Assembly (NCBI RefSeq): GCF_027923765.1 | Contig: NZ_AP026709.1 | Coordinates: forward strand, 124,001-188,000 | DNA: 64,000 nt | Source: Pseudodesulfovibrio nedwellii | Lineage (GTDB): Bacteria > Desulfobacterota > Desulfovibrionia > Desulfovibrionales > Desulfovibrionaceae | Reading direction: 5' to 3' | In this document: positions 27,174 to 36,802 of the stretch, piece by piece | How the letters are laid out: every line of letters starts with the position of its first letter | How positions within the stretch are numbered: the first letter of the stretch is position 1 | Notes under the pieces: generated by a model | The model's database searches: none | What the model was told of the DNA's origin: nothing | The model's input: the letters and a program-made list of their open reading frames with translations, nothing else | Program-made: the position numbers and the translations under genes

Positions 27174-28253
27174 CTATTTCCAAGCCGTCCCGTTCGGTCC
27201 AAATACGTGAACCTTTTCAGTACGGGCTGTCAGGTGGATGACATCGCCGGTAGTTGCTTCGCTGGTGCCGGGTGTGCTGGCAATGATCGCAGTGCCGTCG
27301 GACAGTGTACAGTAGAGATAACTGACATCGCCCAACCGTTCGACTACATCCACTTCTGCCTTGAGCAGACCGTTTTTCGGCTCAGATAAGAGCAGGTGTT
27401 CCGGCCTGATTCCCACGGTGGCCTGTGTGTTTTTATTTCCGGGTGTATCATGCTGGATGGTGATGGTCTTACTGTCCGGCAAGGCTATTTCAACCGTCGA
27501 ACCTTTGACCGAGGCTACATTACCTTTGAGGAAATTCATTTTGGGCGATCCTATGAAACCGGCGACGAATAAATTGGCCGGGGTGTTGTACAATTCGAGC
27601 GGTGCTCCGACTTGTTCTACACGACCATCGTGAAGCACGACTATTTTGTCGGCGAGGGTCATGGCTTCAACCTGATCATGAGTGACATAAATGATGGTCG
27701 TGTCGAGTTTTTTGTGCAATTTGGCAATTTCTATGCGGGTTTGCACTCTGAGCGCCGCGTCCAGATTGGACAGAGGCTCGTCGAAAAGAAAGACTTTTGG
27801 ATTGCGGACAATGGCTCGGCCGATTGCCACACGCTGTCTTTGACCACCAGATAGTTCCGCCGGACGGCGGTTCAGATACTTGGTTAGTTGCAGGGTCTCG
27901 GCTGCATGGCGGACACGCTGGTCGATTTCCTGCTTGTTGTGCTTTTTAAGTCTTAGGCCAAAGGACATATTTTTATAGACCGTCATGTGCGGATACAGTG
28001 CGTAGGACTGGAAGACCATGGCGATACCGCGTTCACGGGGCTGGACCTCGTTAACCAGTTTGTTGTCAATGTGAATTTCACCTGCCGTGACTTTTTCCAG
28101 TCCGGCAATGACACGCAACAGTGTGGATTTTCCGCAACCGGACGGGCCGACAAACACGACGAACTCACCGTCTTTGACGTCCATATTTACGTCATGGAGG
28201 ACTTCGGTTTTGCCGAAGGCTTTATCGATATTTTTCAGTTTGATATCAGACAT
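27174..28253 (-). CDS. Sugar ABC transporter ATP-binding protein (UgpC/MsmK/MalK type)
   Basis: 359 residues. Walker [10 protein letters not shown], signature [14 protein letters not shown], Walker [13 protein letters not shown] and the switch His in YVTHDQ are all intact. The C-terminal 120 residues form the OB-fold regulatory domain of the MalK subfamily. It powers the two permeases encoded upstream (gaps of 9 bases) and may be shared with other sugar importers, as MsmK is. Confidence 0.95.
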   Translation of the reverse strand: MSDIKLKNIDKAFGKTEVLHDVNMDVKDGEFVVFVGPSGCGKSTLLRVIAGLEKVTAGEIHIDNKLVNEVQPRERGIAMVFQSYALYPHMTVYKNMSFGLRLKKHNKQEIDQRVRHAAETLQLTKYLNRRPAELSGGQRQRVAIGRAIVRNPKVFLFDEPLSNLDAALRVQTRIEIAKLHKKLDTTIIYVTHDQVEAMTLADKIVVLHDGRVEQVGAPLELYNTPANLFVAGFIGSPKMNFLKGNVASVKGSTVEIALPDSKTITIQHDTPGNKNTQATVGIRPEHLLLSEPKNGLLKAEVDVVERLGDVSYLYCTLSDGTAIIASTPGTSEATTGDVIHLTARTEKVHVFGPNGTAWK

Positions 28254-28262
28254 GTCTTTCCT

Positions 28263-29099
28263 CTATTTGACAGCACCGGCGGTAATGCCGCGGATCAGGT
28301 GTCTGGACAACAGAATGTAAATGATCAGGATCGGGACGATAGCCAGCGTCAATGATGCTAAAACAGCATTCCAGTCGGTGACATATTGGCCGATGAACTG
28401 CTGGACGCCTAAGGTGATGGTCTGTGTCTGTTCGCTTGGAGCCAGAATCAGCGGGAACCAGAGATCATTCCAAACCGGGACCAGCGTGAAAACGCCGACA
28501 GTGGCGATGGCCGGGCGGGTTAACGGCAGAATGACCTTGAAGAAAATAGTGTATTCACTCACACCGTCACAGCGTGCGGCCTCTTTCAGGTCCTTTGGTA
28601 TTTGCTGCATGAATTCCGATAGAATGAATATGGCCAGTGGAATACTCTGGGCTACGTAGACCAGCACCAGTGCGGTCAATGTGTTCGTGAGGTTCATGTC
28701 CACGATGAGTTGAAGCAGGCTGACCGAGCCGAGGCGGATGGGAATCATGATTCCGATTGCCAGATAGAGGCCGAGCCATTTGTTGCCCTTGAATTCGTAT
28801 TCGGACAAGGCCCATGCTGCCATGGCTCCAAGGATAAGGACCAACGTCAGTGTTGCCACCGTGATGATGATGGAGTTCATGAAATAGATTTCGAAATCCG
28901 AACGGACCAACACCTTGATGAATCCCTTGAGGCTGAATGTATCGATTCCTGGCAGACTCATGGGGCTGTTGAAGATGGCTCTACGTGATTTGAACGAGTT
29001 GATGATCGTCAGAAAAATGGGCCACAGGGCGATGAGCGTGTATGTGAGCAGAATTATATGAATGCCCAGCGTGCTGACGGTTTTCTTGGTTTTGTGCAT
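28263..29099 (-). CDS. Sugar ABC transporter permease (MalG/UgpE type)
   Basis: 278 residues with six membrane segments. The coupling motif EAARCDGVSEYTIFFKVILP contacts the ATPase. The short cytoplasmic N-terminus and the first segment (LGIHIILLTYTLIALWPIF) are typical of MalG-like subunits. It forms a heterodimer with the permease encoded 9 bases upstream. Confidence 0.93.
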   Translation of the reverse strand: MHKTKKTVSTLGIHIILLTYTLIALWPIFLTIINSFKSRRAIFNSPMSLPGIDTFSLKGFIKVLVRSDFEIYFMNSIIITVATLTLVLILGAMAAWALSEYEFKGNKWLGLYLAIGIMIPIRLGSVSLLQLIVDMNLTNTLTALVLVYVAQSIPLAIFILSEFMQQIPKDLKEAARCDGVSEYTIFFKVILPLTRPAIATVGVFTLVPVWNDLWFPLILAPSEQTQTITLGVQQFIGQYVTDWNAVLASLTLAIVPILIIYILLSRHLIRGITAGAVK

Positions 29100-29108
29100 G
29101 ACAGTTTC

Positions 29109-30041
29109 CTACAGTGCGTACCGGCGCAGTTTGCGTTGCAGGATGAAGAGATACAGCAGGACGCCGAGCAGGATGACCATGAACATCATGGTCGCGATGG
29201 TGGCACCCATTGTCGGGTTGCCCAATTGGAGTTGGAATCCGAAGAAGGTACGGTAAAAAAGAGTGCCCATGATGTCACTGGAGAAGTTTGGTCCGGCCAA
29301 AGCCCCTTTGACCGCGTAAATAAGGTCGAAGGCGTTGAAGTTCGCCACAAAGGTCAGAATGGAGACCATGGCAATGGTGGGCAGGATGAGTGGCAGTTTG
29401 ATGTGCCAGAAAATTTCCCAGTGTGTGGCGCCGTCAATGATGGCTCCTTCCACCAGATCATGCGGGATGTTTAGCATGGCCGCGTAGATCAGCATCATGG
29501 GAATGCCTACGAACTGCCAGACCGAGATGAGTGACAGGGTGACAAGAGTCGTGCCCTCTTGTCCCAGCCATGGCTGGAACCAGTCTGTTAGGCCGATGAA
29601 GCTAAGAAGGGTTTCACTGACGCCCCAGAGTGGACTGAGGATGAGTTGCCAGATGAAGCCGATGATAACCACTGACAACATGGTGGGTATGAAAATCAGT
29701 GTGCGGTACGTGGTGCGTCCCGTGAGTTTCGGCAGGCTGAGCAGGGCTGCCAGCATTATACCGATTGGATTTTGTACAAACATGTGGACGCAGAAAAATT
29801 TAAAGTTGTTCAGAAGTGCGTTCCAGAACGGTTTGGACCATTGGGGGTCGGTGATCAGTGCGATGTAGTTGGCCAACCCTGAGAAAGATAAAGCGTCATT
29901 GCCGTCAGTTGCATAGAGGCTTAATCGGATGGAATCGAGCAAAGGGTAGATCATGAACAATGTGTAGATGATCGTTGCCGGAGCTAGGAATAGCACGATG
30001 TGGTGTGGGAAACGGGCGAACCTACCGCCTGATGCGCTCAT
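29109..30041 (-). CDS. Sugar ABC transporter permease (MalF/UgpA type)
   Basis: 310 residues, six membrane segments, coupling motif EGAIIDGATHWEIFWHIKLP. The N-terminal segment (FLAPATIIYTLFMIYPLLDSI) is typical of the MalF-like partner. It follows the binding-protein gene, from which an attenuating hairpin separates it. Confidence 0.93.
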   Translation of the reverse strand: MSASGGRFARFPHHIVLFLAPATIIYTLFMIYPLLDSIRLSLYATDGNDALSFSGLANYIALITDPQWSKPFWNALLNNFKFFCVHMFVQNPIGIMLAALLSLPKLTGRTTYRTLIFIPTMLSVVIIGFIWQLILSPLWGVSETLLSFIGLTDWFQPWLGQEGTTLVTLSLISVWQFVGIPMMLIYAAMLNIPHDLVEGAIIDGATHWEIFWHIKLPLILPTIAMVSILTFVANFNAFDLIYAVKGALAGPNFSSDIMGTLFYRTFFGFQLQLGNPTMGATIATMMFMVILLGVLLYLFILQRKLRRYAL

Positions 30042-30065
30042 TCTGATACCTTCGGAAAAACGTGA

Positions 30066-30093
30066 AAAGGGACCCCCGTATGGGAGTCCCTTT
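30066..30093 (-). terminator. Partial terminator/attenuator after the binding-protein gene
   Basis: AAAGGGAC and GTCCCTTT form a stem with an inner CCC/GGG pairing and one mismatch; TTTT follows on the minus strand. Such hairpins usually give more binding protein than permease. Confidence 0.65.
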
Positions 30094-30105
30094 GTTGTTG
30101 GATTG

Positions 30106-31365
30106 CTATTGTTGGGGCTTGTACCATTTTTCGAGACCGGCCTGCGTTTCCTTGGCAGCGTCCTCGGGAGTCATGGTGCCGTTGATGACCTGAGAGCTGA
30201 CATTCCACAGCTGGTTCTCAAGGTTCGGGTTGCCACGTGAGAGGATCTGGTAGGAGTTACGGATGGTGGACTCATGCGTGTTGCGCCAGTTGATGAATTC
30301 CTGGGCAACCGGGTCTTTCAGAGAAACCTTGTGGTTGGACAGGGGGAAGAAACCGGGCAGGGAATTTGCGTACAGTTCAGCAAATTCGGGAGTGGATAAC
30401 CATTCCAGGAACAGGCGAGCGGCTTCCTTGTTCGGAGAGGCGGCATTCAGGCCTAGTGCTATGTCGGTATGATCGGATATGTACCCTTTGGTAGCGCCTT
30501 CTGGCAGCGGCGGGGGAAATGCACCGAATTTGAAATCGGCTTGAGTGTTGAATGTGGTGATGTCCCAGGAACCGGCGGGATAGATAACGGCACGGCCAAG
30601 GGTGAACAGGTTCTGGCTGTCAGGATACTTCTGCGCCTTGAACCCTTTACCCATGTATGGTGCCCACTTAGCGAGCTGTTTCCATGTATTGACATAGGGG
30701 GCATCGGTCAGCTTGGCGGTTCCGGCGATCAGCGCTTTGCGGCCTTCTTCGCCTTTCCAGTAGTTGGGACCGATGTTTTGGAAACCCATGGTGGCAGCTT
30801 CCCACTGGTCGGCTGTGCCCAGTGACAGGGGCGTATAGTTACCGTCGGCTTTGATCTTTTCGAGAACCGTGAAGAATTCTGTTTCGGTTGTAGGAATGGA
30901 CAGACCAAGTTCTTCGAAGATTTCCTTGTTGTATATGAAGCCGTGGATGACGGACGCCATTGGAACCGCAAAGGTGGAATTACCGTCATCGGTTTGCCAT
31001 GCGGATTTGGCGACGTCGGAAAATTCTTTCATGCCTGCAAGATCGTTCAGATCAACAATATAGCCTTTGTTGAACATTTCGAGGGAGGCGTCGAAGGGAC
31101 GGCAGGTGATCAAGTCGCCTGCTGTTCCGCCAGCCAGTTTGGCATTGAGGCCTGCATTGTACTCTGCTGGAGGCATGGGAGTGAAGATGATTTTGATATC
31201 CGGGTGTTTCTTGCTAAATGCCGGAATGATGGTGTCGGTCCAGATGTCGCTGTCGTCATTGCGCCAGCTTTCGATTTTCAACGTAGTTGCGGCAAAGGCA
31301 CCGGTCGCGAGCATGCTGACGATCAGCAGCGCAGCCAGCGTGAATTCTGTAAGTCTTTTCAGCAT
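30106..31365 (-). CDS. Sugar-binding lipo-/periplasmic protein of ABC transporter (family 1)
   Basis: 419 residues from ATG 31365, which has GGAGG 6 bases upstream; a longer reading to 31425 is rejected. A cleavable signal (LTEFTLAALLIVSMLATGAFAA) is followed by the family-1 solute-binding fold (TIIPAFSKKHPDIKIIFTPMP, AGSWDITTFN, ALGLNAASPNKEAARLFLEWL). No lipobox Cys is visible, so it is soluble in the periplasm. Linked genes suggest N-acetylglucosamine, chitobiose or muropeptide-derived amino sugars as ligand. Confidence 0.9.
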   Translation of the reverse strand: MLKRLTEFTLAALLIVSMLATGAFAATTLKIESWRNDDSDIWTDTIIPAFSKKHPDIKIIFTPMPPAEYNAGLNAKLAGGTAGDLITCRPFDASLEMFNKGYIVDLNDLAGMKEFSDVAKSAWQTDDGNSTFAVPMASVIHGFIYNKEIFEELGLSIPTTETEFFTVLEKIKADGNYTPLSLGTADQWEAATMGFQNIGPNYWKGEEGRKALIAGTAKLTDAPYVNTWKQLAKWAPYMGKGFKAQKYPDSQNLFTLGRAVIYPAGSWDITTFNTQADFKFGAFPPPLPEGATKGYISDHTDIALGLNAASPNKEAARLFLEWLSTPEFAELYANSLPGFFPLSNHKVSLKDPVAQEFINWRNTHESTIRNSYQILSRGNPNLENQLWNVSSQVINGTMTPEDAAKETQAGLEKWYKPQQ

Positions 31366-31411
31366 CGGTTCCTCCCTGTTTAGGATTTTGATGAACAATA
31401 TACATCTCCAT

Positions 31412-32329
31412 TCAGACTTGAGCAATGTGAATCAGGGCTTCTCTCAGATTCTGTCCTGATTTATTCAATGCTTCCTGCGCCTGAGTCGGAGTCATTCCCT
31501 TGGCGACAAGCACGGCGGGCTTGACGGTGTAATGGGTTTGTTCGAGTGCATTTTCAGCAATTTCAAGAGATACATCGGCTATGGAGGCGACCACTCGGGC
31601 CGCTCTTTTTCGCAGTTTGGCATTATCCGGTTCAACATCAATCAACAGACCGTCATGAACATGTCCCAATCGGGTCATGACCAGTGTTGAAAACATGCCG
31701 AGAGCTGTTTTTTGTGAGGTCCCGGCCTTGAGACGGGTTGATCCGGCAATGACTTCCGGCCCTGTATCGAGCAGGATTGGGTGATCGGCAATGCTGAGCA
31801 GACGGGATTCGGGGTTGTTCGCGAATCCGATGACCAGTGCGCCGTTATGTCTGGCTTGTTCAGCGAACAGGCAGGTGTAGGGAGTGTTGCCGCTGGCAGA
31901 GACCGTGACTACGACATCTTTGTCGAAAATTTTACTTTTTTTGAAGTCATTTAGCGCAGCGTTTTCGTCGTCATCGCCCGGAGTTGTGATGGTCAGGATG
32001 TTGTCGGAATCGTCAGCACGGTAAACGGCCAGACGATTTTTCGGCCATCCGAAAGTGCATGGCAGTTCAATACCATCCAGCCCGGCCAGAACGCCGGAAG
32101 ACCCTGCTCCCACATATATGAGTCGGCTTTTTTGGTTTTTCAGGCGAGCAACTGCACCAAGCGCAGCGGATTCGAGTTGTCCCATGGCGGCTCTGACCGC
32201 AGATACTCCATTGATCTGGTCTTGCCACAGGTGGGTGAGGACGTCACGGGATGGCCATGTGTCGATACCGATGGAACGGGGTGAAGTGCGCTCTGTGGTG
32301 GCGCGTGGAGAATCCTTTTTTGTTGGCAT
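31412..32329 (-). CDS. murQ: N-acetylmuramic acid 6-phosphate etherase
   Basis: 305 residues with the SIS fold of MurQ: IYVGAGSSGVLAGLDG, ELPCTFGWP, VTVSASGNTPYTC, the substrate loop EVIAGSTRLKAGTSQKTALGMFST, and VEPDNAKLRKRA. It splits the lactyl ether of MurNAc-6-phosphate to give GlcNAc-6-phosphate and lactate. It is the first gene of the leftward importer operon, so imported MurNAc (after phosphorylation) can be fed to NagA. Lactate is also a good electron donor for sulfate reducers. Confidence 0.92.
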   Translation of the reverse strand: MPTKKDSPRATTERTSPRSIGIDTWPSRDVLTHLWQDQINGVSAVRAAMGQLESAALGAVARLKNQKSRLIYVGAGSSGVLAGLDGIELPCTFGWPKNRLAVYRADDSDNILTITTPGDDDENAALNDFKKSKIFDKDVVVTVSASGNTPYTCLFAEQARHNGALVIGFANNPESRLLSIADHPILLDTGPEVIAGSTRLKAGTSQKTALGMFSTLVMTRLGHVHDGLLIDVEPDNAKLRKRAARVVASIADVSLEIAENALEQTHYTVKPAVLVAKGMTPTQAQEALNKSGQNLREALIHIAQV

Positions 32330-32454
32330 AGATAAGTGGGTAGCACAGAGACCTGTGTCGGGAAAGAAATTCGATTTACTTCGGTCACCGATTTTAAAGT
32401 ATATGTTTGCCGTTGTCGCGTTAATTGAGTAGGCCCTCTAAAGGAGCGTAAACC

Positions 32455-33339
32455 ATGCAAGATGCCAAGTTTTTGGTTGGAGTAGACGGTGGCGGCACCA
32501 GATGCCGCGCTCGTATTTCCGATATGGATGGGAATATCCTGGGTGAAGGGCGAGGCGGACCAGCCAATACTCGTTTGGGTTTGGATGTTGCGTTTGGGAG
32601 CATTATCGCTGCCACGGACATTGCCTTGGCCTCGGCAGGACTGAGTCTGGACAGGAAAAAAGACCTGCATGCCGGGCTTGGACTGGCTGGGGTTTCGCTA
32701 CAGAGAGAGCGAACTTTGCTGGCCTCATACGATCATCCCTTTAAATCCATGACGATTGAATCCGATGCGTATATCGCGTGTCTTGGCGCACATAACGGTC
32801 AGGATGGCGGGATATTGATTCTCGGCACGGGTAGTTGCGGCTGTGCCATCCTCGGCGGAAGAGAACACACCGTCGGGGGTTGGGGGTTCGAAATTTCCGA
32901 TCATGGGAGTGGTGCATTTATCGGGCATCAGGCGGTGCGTGGTTCCTTGCTCGCTTTTGAGGGGGTTATTCCCATGGGAGGGCTGGCGATTGAAGTCATG
33001 GATCGCCTTGGTAATTCTCCGGAAAGGGCCGTTCCATGGGCCGAACAAGCTACTCCCGCCAAATATGGTGCGTTTGCGCCTTTGGTTTCCCAATGGGCAG
33101 ATGATGGCGATGAAATGGCCGAAGATATCATGCGTCAGGCTGGCCGGGATACAGCGTTGTTACTTCGTGCGTTGGCGGCAAAAGGGACTGACCGTGTCGT
33201 CATGATTGGTGGCGTGGCAAAGCCTATCAACAAATGGTTGCCAGAGGATGTCAGGCAGAGTCTCGTTTCTCCTCAGGGAGATTCTTTGGCTGGCGGGTTG
33301 CTTTTGGCACGAAAACACTGTGAAAAGACAGCTGTTTGA
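32455..33339 (+). CDS. BadF/BcrA-type sugar kinase, probable N-acetylglucosamine kinase
   Basis: 294 residues with the ASKHA fold: phosphate-1 loop VGVDGGGTRCRARI, NTRLG, phosphate-2 ILILGTGSCGCAI, GGWGFEISDHGSGAFIG, and the adenosine loop MIGGVAKPI. These features match GlcNAc kinases of the NAGK/MurK branch. It would phosphorylate GlcNAc (and perhaps MurNAc) after ABC import, which leaves the sugar unphosphorylated. The start follows AAAGGAG. It heads the rightward operon, with the next gene 3 bases away. Confidence 0.85.
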   Translation: MQDAKFLVGVDGGGTRCRARISDMDGNILGEGRGGPANTRLGLDVAFGSIIAATDIALASAGLSLDRKKDLHAGLGLAGVSLQRERTLLASYDHPFKSMTIESDAYIACLGAHNGQDGGILILGTGSCGCAILGGREHTVGGWGFEISDHGSGAFIGHQAVRGSLLAFEGVIPMGGLAIEVMDRLGNSPERAVPWAEQATPAKYGAFAPLVSQWADDGDEMAEDIMRQAGRDTALLLRALAAKGTDRVVMIGGVAKPINKWLPEDVRQSLVSPQGDSLAGGLLLARKHCEKTAV

Positions 33340-33342
33340 GGA

Positions 33343-34386
33343 ATGGACGTTGTGATCGAACGGACTTCGACGTTGATGTACCGCGAAACTTGTGAAGCTC
33401 CTGCGGTGGTTGCTCTTCAGAAAGAGAAAAATGACTCTATCTGCGCTGAATTGGCATCTCGATACATGAAGACTCCTCCGCGTTTTGTGGCAACTTGTGC
33501 GCGTGGTAGTTCCGATCATGCCGCCAGTTATGCCAAATATCTCATGGAAGTTTATCTTGGTTTACCGGTCATGTCCGCCGCGCCGTCGGTGGGGTCCATT
33601 TATGGCAACCCGATGAACCTGCAAGGCTGTTTGTTTATTCTTATTTCTCAGTCCGGCAAAAGTCCCGACCTGCTTGCCAGTGCTCAGTGGGCGCGGGAGA
33701 ACGGGGCATTCATTCTTGCTTTGGTCAATCAGGAAGAGTCCCCTGCTGCCGATATGGCTGATGCTGTTATCCCGTTGTTGGCTGGGCCGGAAAAGAGTGT
33801 GGCCGCTACCAAGTCATATATCGCTTCTTTGAGCACATTACTTCATTTTACTGCCGCCATGTCTGGAGATATGGCCTTGGGTAATGCTTTCAATCGGTTG
33901 CCGGACAATCTGGACAAGGCTCTTTCGCTGTCTTGGGACGAAGCCGTGGAGCCGTTGGCCGATGCTGATAATCTTTTCGTGGTTGGACGTGGTTTGAGTT
34001 ATGGCGTTGCCCTAGAGGCGGCGCTTAAGCTTAAGGAGACCTCTTCACTGCACGGAGAAGGTATCAGTGGTGCTGAAATTATGCACGGCCCATTGGCCTT
34101 GATCCGTCGTCGTTCCCGGATTTTGATGTTTAGTCAGGAAGATGCGACCCGCCCGGGTTTGTTGGAGTTGGCCGAGGTCCTGCGTGGCAAGGGAGCTAAA
34201 CTGTTCATGGCAGAGGAGGGCGCTCCTGCGTCCGGTCGTTTGCCCGTGGTTCCCGGCATGCATCCGGCAGCCGCACCCATTGCCATGATTCAATCTTTTT
34301 ACACTATGGCCAACCAACTTTCATTGGCGCGTGGCATGAACCCGGATAATCCACCTTCTCTTAAAAAGGTGACGGAGACGCTGTAA
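33343..34386 (+). CDS. SIS-domain glucosamine-6-phosphate deaminase (NagB-II type)
   Basis: 347 residues with two SIS domains as in GlmS but without the glutaminase part. Signatures are ATCARGSSDHAASYAKYLME, LISQSGKSPDLLAS, GPEKSVAATKSY, VVGRGLSYGVALEAALKLKETSSLHGEGISGAEIMHGP, and the C-terminal LARGMNPDNPPSLKKVTETL. It converts GlcN-6-phosphate to fructose-6-phosphate plus ammonia. The stop shares one base with the nagA start (TAATG), so translation is coupled. Confidence 0.9.
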   Translation: MDVVIERTSTLMYRETCEAPAVVALQKEKNDSICAELASRYMKTPPRFVATCARGSSDHAASYAKYLMEVYLGLPVMSAAPSVGSIYGNPMNLQGCLFILISQSGKSPDLLASAQWARENGAFILALVNQEESPAADMADAVIPLLAGPEKSVAATKSYIASLSTLLHFTAAMSGDMALGNAFNRLPDNLDKALSLSWDEAVEPLADADNLFVVGRGLSYGVALEAALKLKETSSLHGEGISGAEIMHGPLALIRRRSRILMFSQEDATRPGLLELAEVLRGKGAKLFMAEEGAPASGRLPVVPGMHPAAAPIAMIQSFYTMANQLSLARGMNPDNPPSLKKVTETL

Positions 34387-35525
34387 TGCGCAGATATTTT
34401 ACCAACGGCAGAATCTTTACGGGCGATGCCATCTATGACGGCTTGAGCGTTGAAGTAGAGGATGGAAAGGTCGTTGCTCTAATTACTGAGGGAGGTATGG
34501 CCTGTGGCGTCGAGGTCGTTGACCTTGGTGGTAATCTACTCACTCCCGGTTTCATCGACGTACAGGTCAATGGTGGTGGCGGCGTTTTGTTCAATGATAG
34601 CCTCACCCCGGACGGTCTCAGGATTATTATCAACGCACACCGTCAATTCGGGACTACCGGATTGATGCCCACGCTTATTTCTGACGGATGGGAAACCATG
34701 CTCAACGCTGCCGATGCTGTTCGGCAAGGATTGCAGCAAGGGATATCCGGTCTGTTGGGAATCCATTTTGAAGGGCCGTATATCAACCCCGAGCGCAAGG
34801 GAATTCATCAGGAGAATTTTGTTCGTGATGTGGACACAGGCGCATTGGAATTATTGTCTGCCGATGATCTGGGTGTCGTCATGACTACGGTGGCCCCGGA
34901 GCGTGTGCCTAATGAGTATATTCGCTCTTTGGCTGATGTCGGGGTCAAGGTGTGCATCGGACATACCGCGGCAACCTATGATCAGGCTCGTGCAGGGCTG
35001 AGCGTCGGTGCGACCGGAGTTACCCATCTGTTCAATGCAATGTCGCCGTTGACCAGCCGTGAACCAGGCGTAGTAGGTGCTGCGCTGGAAGATCTTGAGA
35101 GCTGGGTAGGTGTCATCGCGGACGGACATCATATCCATTTTGCATCGTTGCGGGTGGCGGTTGCCGCCAAGAAACGGGGCAAGGTTATGCTGGTGACGGA
35201 CGCTATGCCGAGTGTCGGGGCTAAGGATAAAAATTTTGTTTTGCAAGGGCAGCCTATTTTGGGGGACGATGGTCGTTGTCAGTCAGCAGAGGGTACCCTT
35301 GCAGGGTCCGATCTCAATATGGCTGCCGCTGTTCGGAATGCTGTTGAGCAATTGCATCTGCCTGTGGAAGAGGCGTTACGTATGGCGTCTTTGTACCCGG
35401 CGACCTTCCTTGGTTTGGAAGATCGTATGGGACGCATCGCTCTTGGTTGTCAGGCTGATTTTGTTTTGTTGGATGACGATTTTCGTGTGCTTGATACTTG
35501 GATTGCCGGAGATAATTCTTTATAA
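34386..35525 (+). CDS. nagA: N-acetylglucosamine-6-phosphate deacetylase
   Basis: 379 residues, amidohydrolase superfamily. Key motifs: LTPGFIDVQVNGGGG, GIHFEGPYINPERKGIH (metal-binding Glu), IGHTAATYDQ, THLFNAMSPLTSREPG, DGHHIHF, LVTDAMPSVG (catalytic Asp) and LAGSDLNMAAAVRN. The first site carries a Gln in place of His, as in single-metal NagA enzymes. It removes acetate from GlcNAc-6-phosphate and feeds the NagB-II enzyme encoded one codon upstream. Confidence 0.95.
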   Translation: MRRYFTNGRIFTGDAIYDGLSVEVEDGKVVALITEGGMACGVEVVDLGGNLLTPGFIDVQVNGGGGVLFNDSLTPDGLRIIINAHRQFGTTGLMPTLISDGWETMLNAADAVRQGLQQGISGLLGIHFEGPYINPERKGIHQENFVRDVDTGALELLSADDLGVVMTTVAPERVPNEYIRSLADVGVKVCIGHTAATYDQARAGLSVGATGVTHLFNAMSPLTSREPGVVGAALEDLESWVGVIADGHHIHFASLRVAVAAKKRGKVMLVTDAMPSVGAKDKNFVLQGQPILGDDGRCQSAEGTLAGSDLNMAAAVRNAVEQLHLPVEEALRMASLYPATFLGLEDRMGRIALGCQADFVLLDDDFRVLDTWIAGDNSL

Positions 35526-35542
35526 ATGGGCAAGGTTGAATA

Positions 35543-36625
35543 ATGCAGGAACGAGTCAGAATATTGGTTGTCGGTCTGGGCAATATGGGACGTTCTCATG
35601 CCAAGGCGTATCATGCGTTAGATGGTTTCGAAATTGTGGGGTTGTGCAGTCGTCACGCCACGACCCTGAATGATCTTCCGCCTGAATTGATCGATTATCC
35701 ACGGTTTGATGAGTATAACGAAGCGCTGGAATCGGTGAAGCCCGACGCGGTAAGTATCAACACCTATTCCGATACCCATGCAGAATTTGCGTGCAGTGCT
35801 TTTGAGGCAGGCGCGCATGTCTTTTTGGAAAAGCCGATGGCTCCCACGGTTGAAGATTCCCAGCGGGTTGTTGATGCAGCCAACAAGGCAAATCGCAAAT
35901 TGGTTGTCGGATATATTCTACGTCATCATCCGTCATGGGAGAAATTTGTTGAGCTGGCACAAGGATTGGGCAAGCCGTTGGTTATGCGCATGAACCTGAA
36001 TCAGCAGTCCAGCGGCAGCGAGTGGGGTGTGCATAAGCAACTCATGCAGTCCATGTCTCCCATTGTTGATTGCGGTGTGCACTATGTGGACATCATGTGC
36101 CTCATGAGCGGCGCAAAACCTGTGAAGGTCAATGCCATGGGAGTGCGACTGACAGATGAAATCGCGCCAGACATGTACAATTATGGTCAGTTGCAGGTCT
36201 ATTTTGATGATGGTTCCGTGGGTTGGTATGAAGCCGGATGGGGCCCTATGATGAGCGAAACTGCTTTTTTCGTGAAGGATGTTGTCGGTCCGGAAGGGTG
36301 TGTCAGTATTGTTGCCGCAGAACAAGCGGGGCAGGGGCCCGGGTCGTCGACTGTAGAAGGGCATACGCAGGCGAGTCGTTTGCGGTTGCATCACTCCCAA
36401 ACCACTGCAGATGGGGCTTTTGTCAAAGAGGATGAATTGATTCAAGTGGAAGACGAACCCGATCACGATGGTTTGTGTTTTCGTGAGCAGGTTTATTTTC
36501 TTAAGGCAATTCAGGAAGATATAAATTTGACAGAACACATGCGAGATGCAGTCAATAGTTTGCGTATTGTTTTGGCCGCGGATAAATCAGTTCGTGAAGG
36601 CCAGCCTGTTTCTCTTGTAGAATAG
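35543..36625 (+). CDS. Gfo/Idh/MocA-family NAD(P)-dependent oxidoreductase
   Basis: 360 residues. Rossmann motif VVGLGNMGRSHAKAYH is followed by EKPMAPTVEDS, with the Lys of the family's catalytic EKP, and a C-terminal beta-sheet domain with GVHYVDIMCLMSG. The substrate is unknown. In an amino-sugar operon it could oxidise or epimerise a sugar, or act as a GH109-like NAD-dependent glycosidase, but nothing in the sequence decides this. It is last in the rightward operon, before a clear terminator. Confidence 0.85.
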   Translation: MQERVRILVVGLGNMGRSHAKAYHALDGFEIVGLCSRHATTLNDLPPELIDYPRFDEYNEALESVKPDAVSINTYSDTHAEFACSAFEAGAHVFLEKPMAPTVEDSQRVVDAANKANRKLVVGYILRHHPSWEKFVELAQGLGKPLVMRMNLNQQSSGSEWGVHKQLMQSMSPIVDCGVHYVDIMCLMSGAKPVKVNAMGVRLTDEIAPDMYNYGQLQVYFDDGSVGWYEAGWGPMMSETAFFVKDVVGPEGCVSIVAAEQAGQGPGSSTVEGHTQASRLRLHHSQTTADGAFVKEDELIQVEDEPDHDGLCFREQVYFLKAIQEDINLTEHMRDAVNSLRIVLAADKSVREGQPVSLVE

Positions 36626-36655
36626 TTTAAAAATACAATTGTTTTTTGATGAATT

Positions 36656-36689
36656 AAAAAGGGCTCACTCAATCGAGTGCGCCCTTTTT
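36656..36689 (+). terminator. Terminator of the nag operon
   Basis: 15-base arms (AAAAAGGGC.CACTC / GAGTG.GCCCTTTTT) with a single mismatch, a 4-base loop and a T-run. Confidence 0.92.
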
Positions 36690-36802
36690 GTGTTTGTGAA
36701 GAGTCTTGTTTGGTCATCTTCTAAGTTTAAAAAACAGGGGCTGAAGTCTTGCCATAAAAATTATAAAAATGTGGTGAAAATGTGTTCGGACGAATAAATT
36801 AT

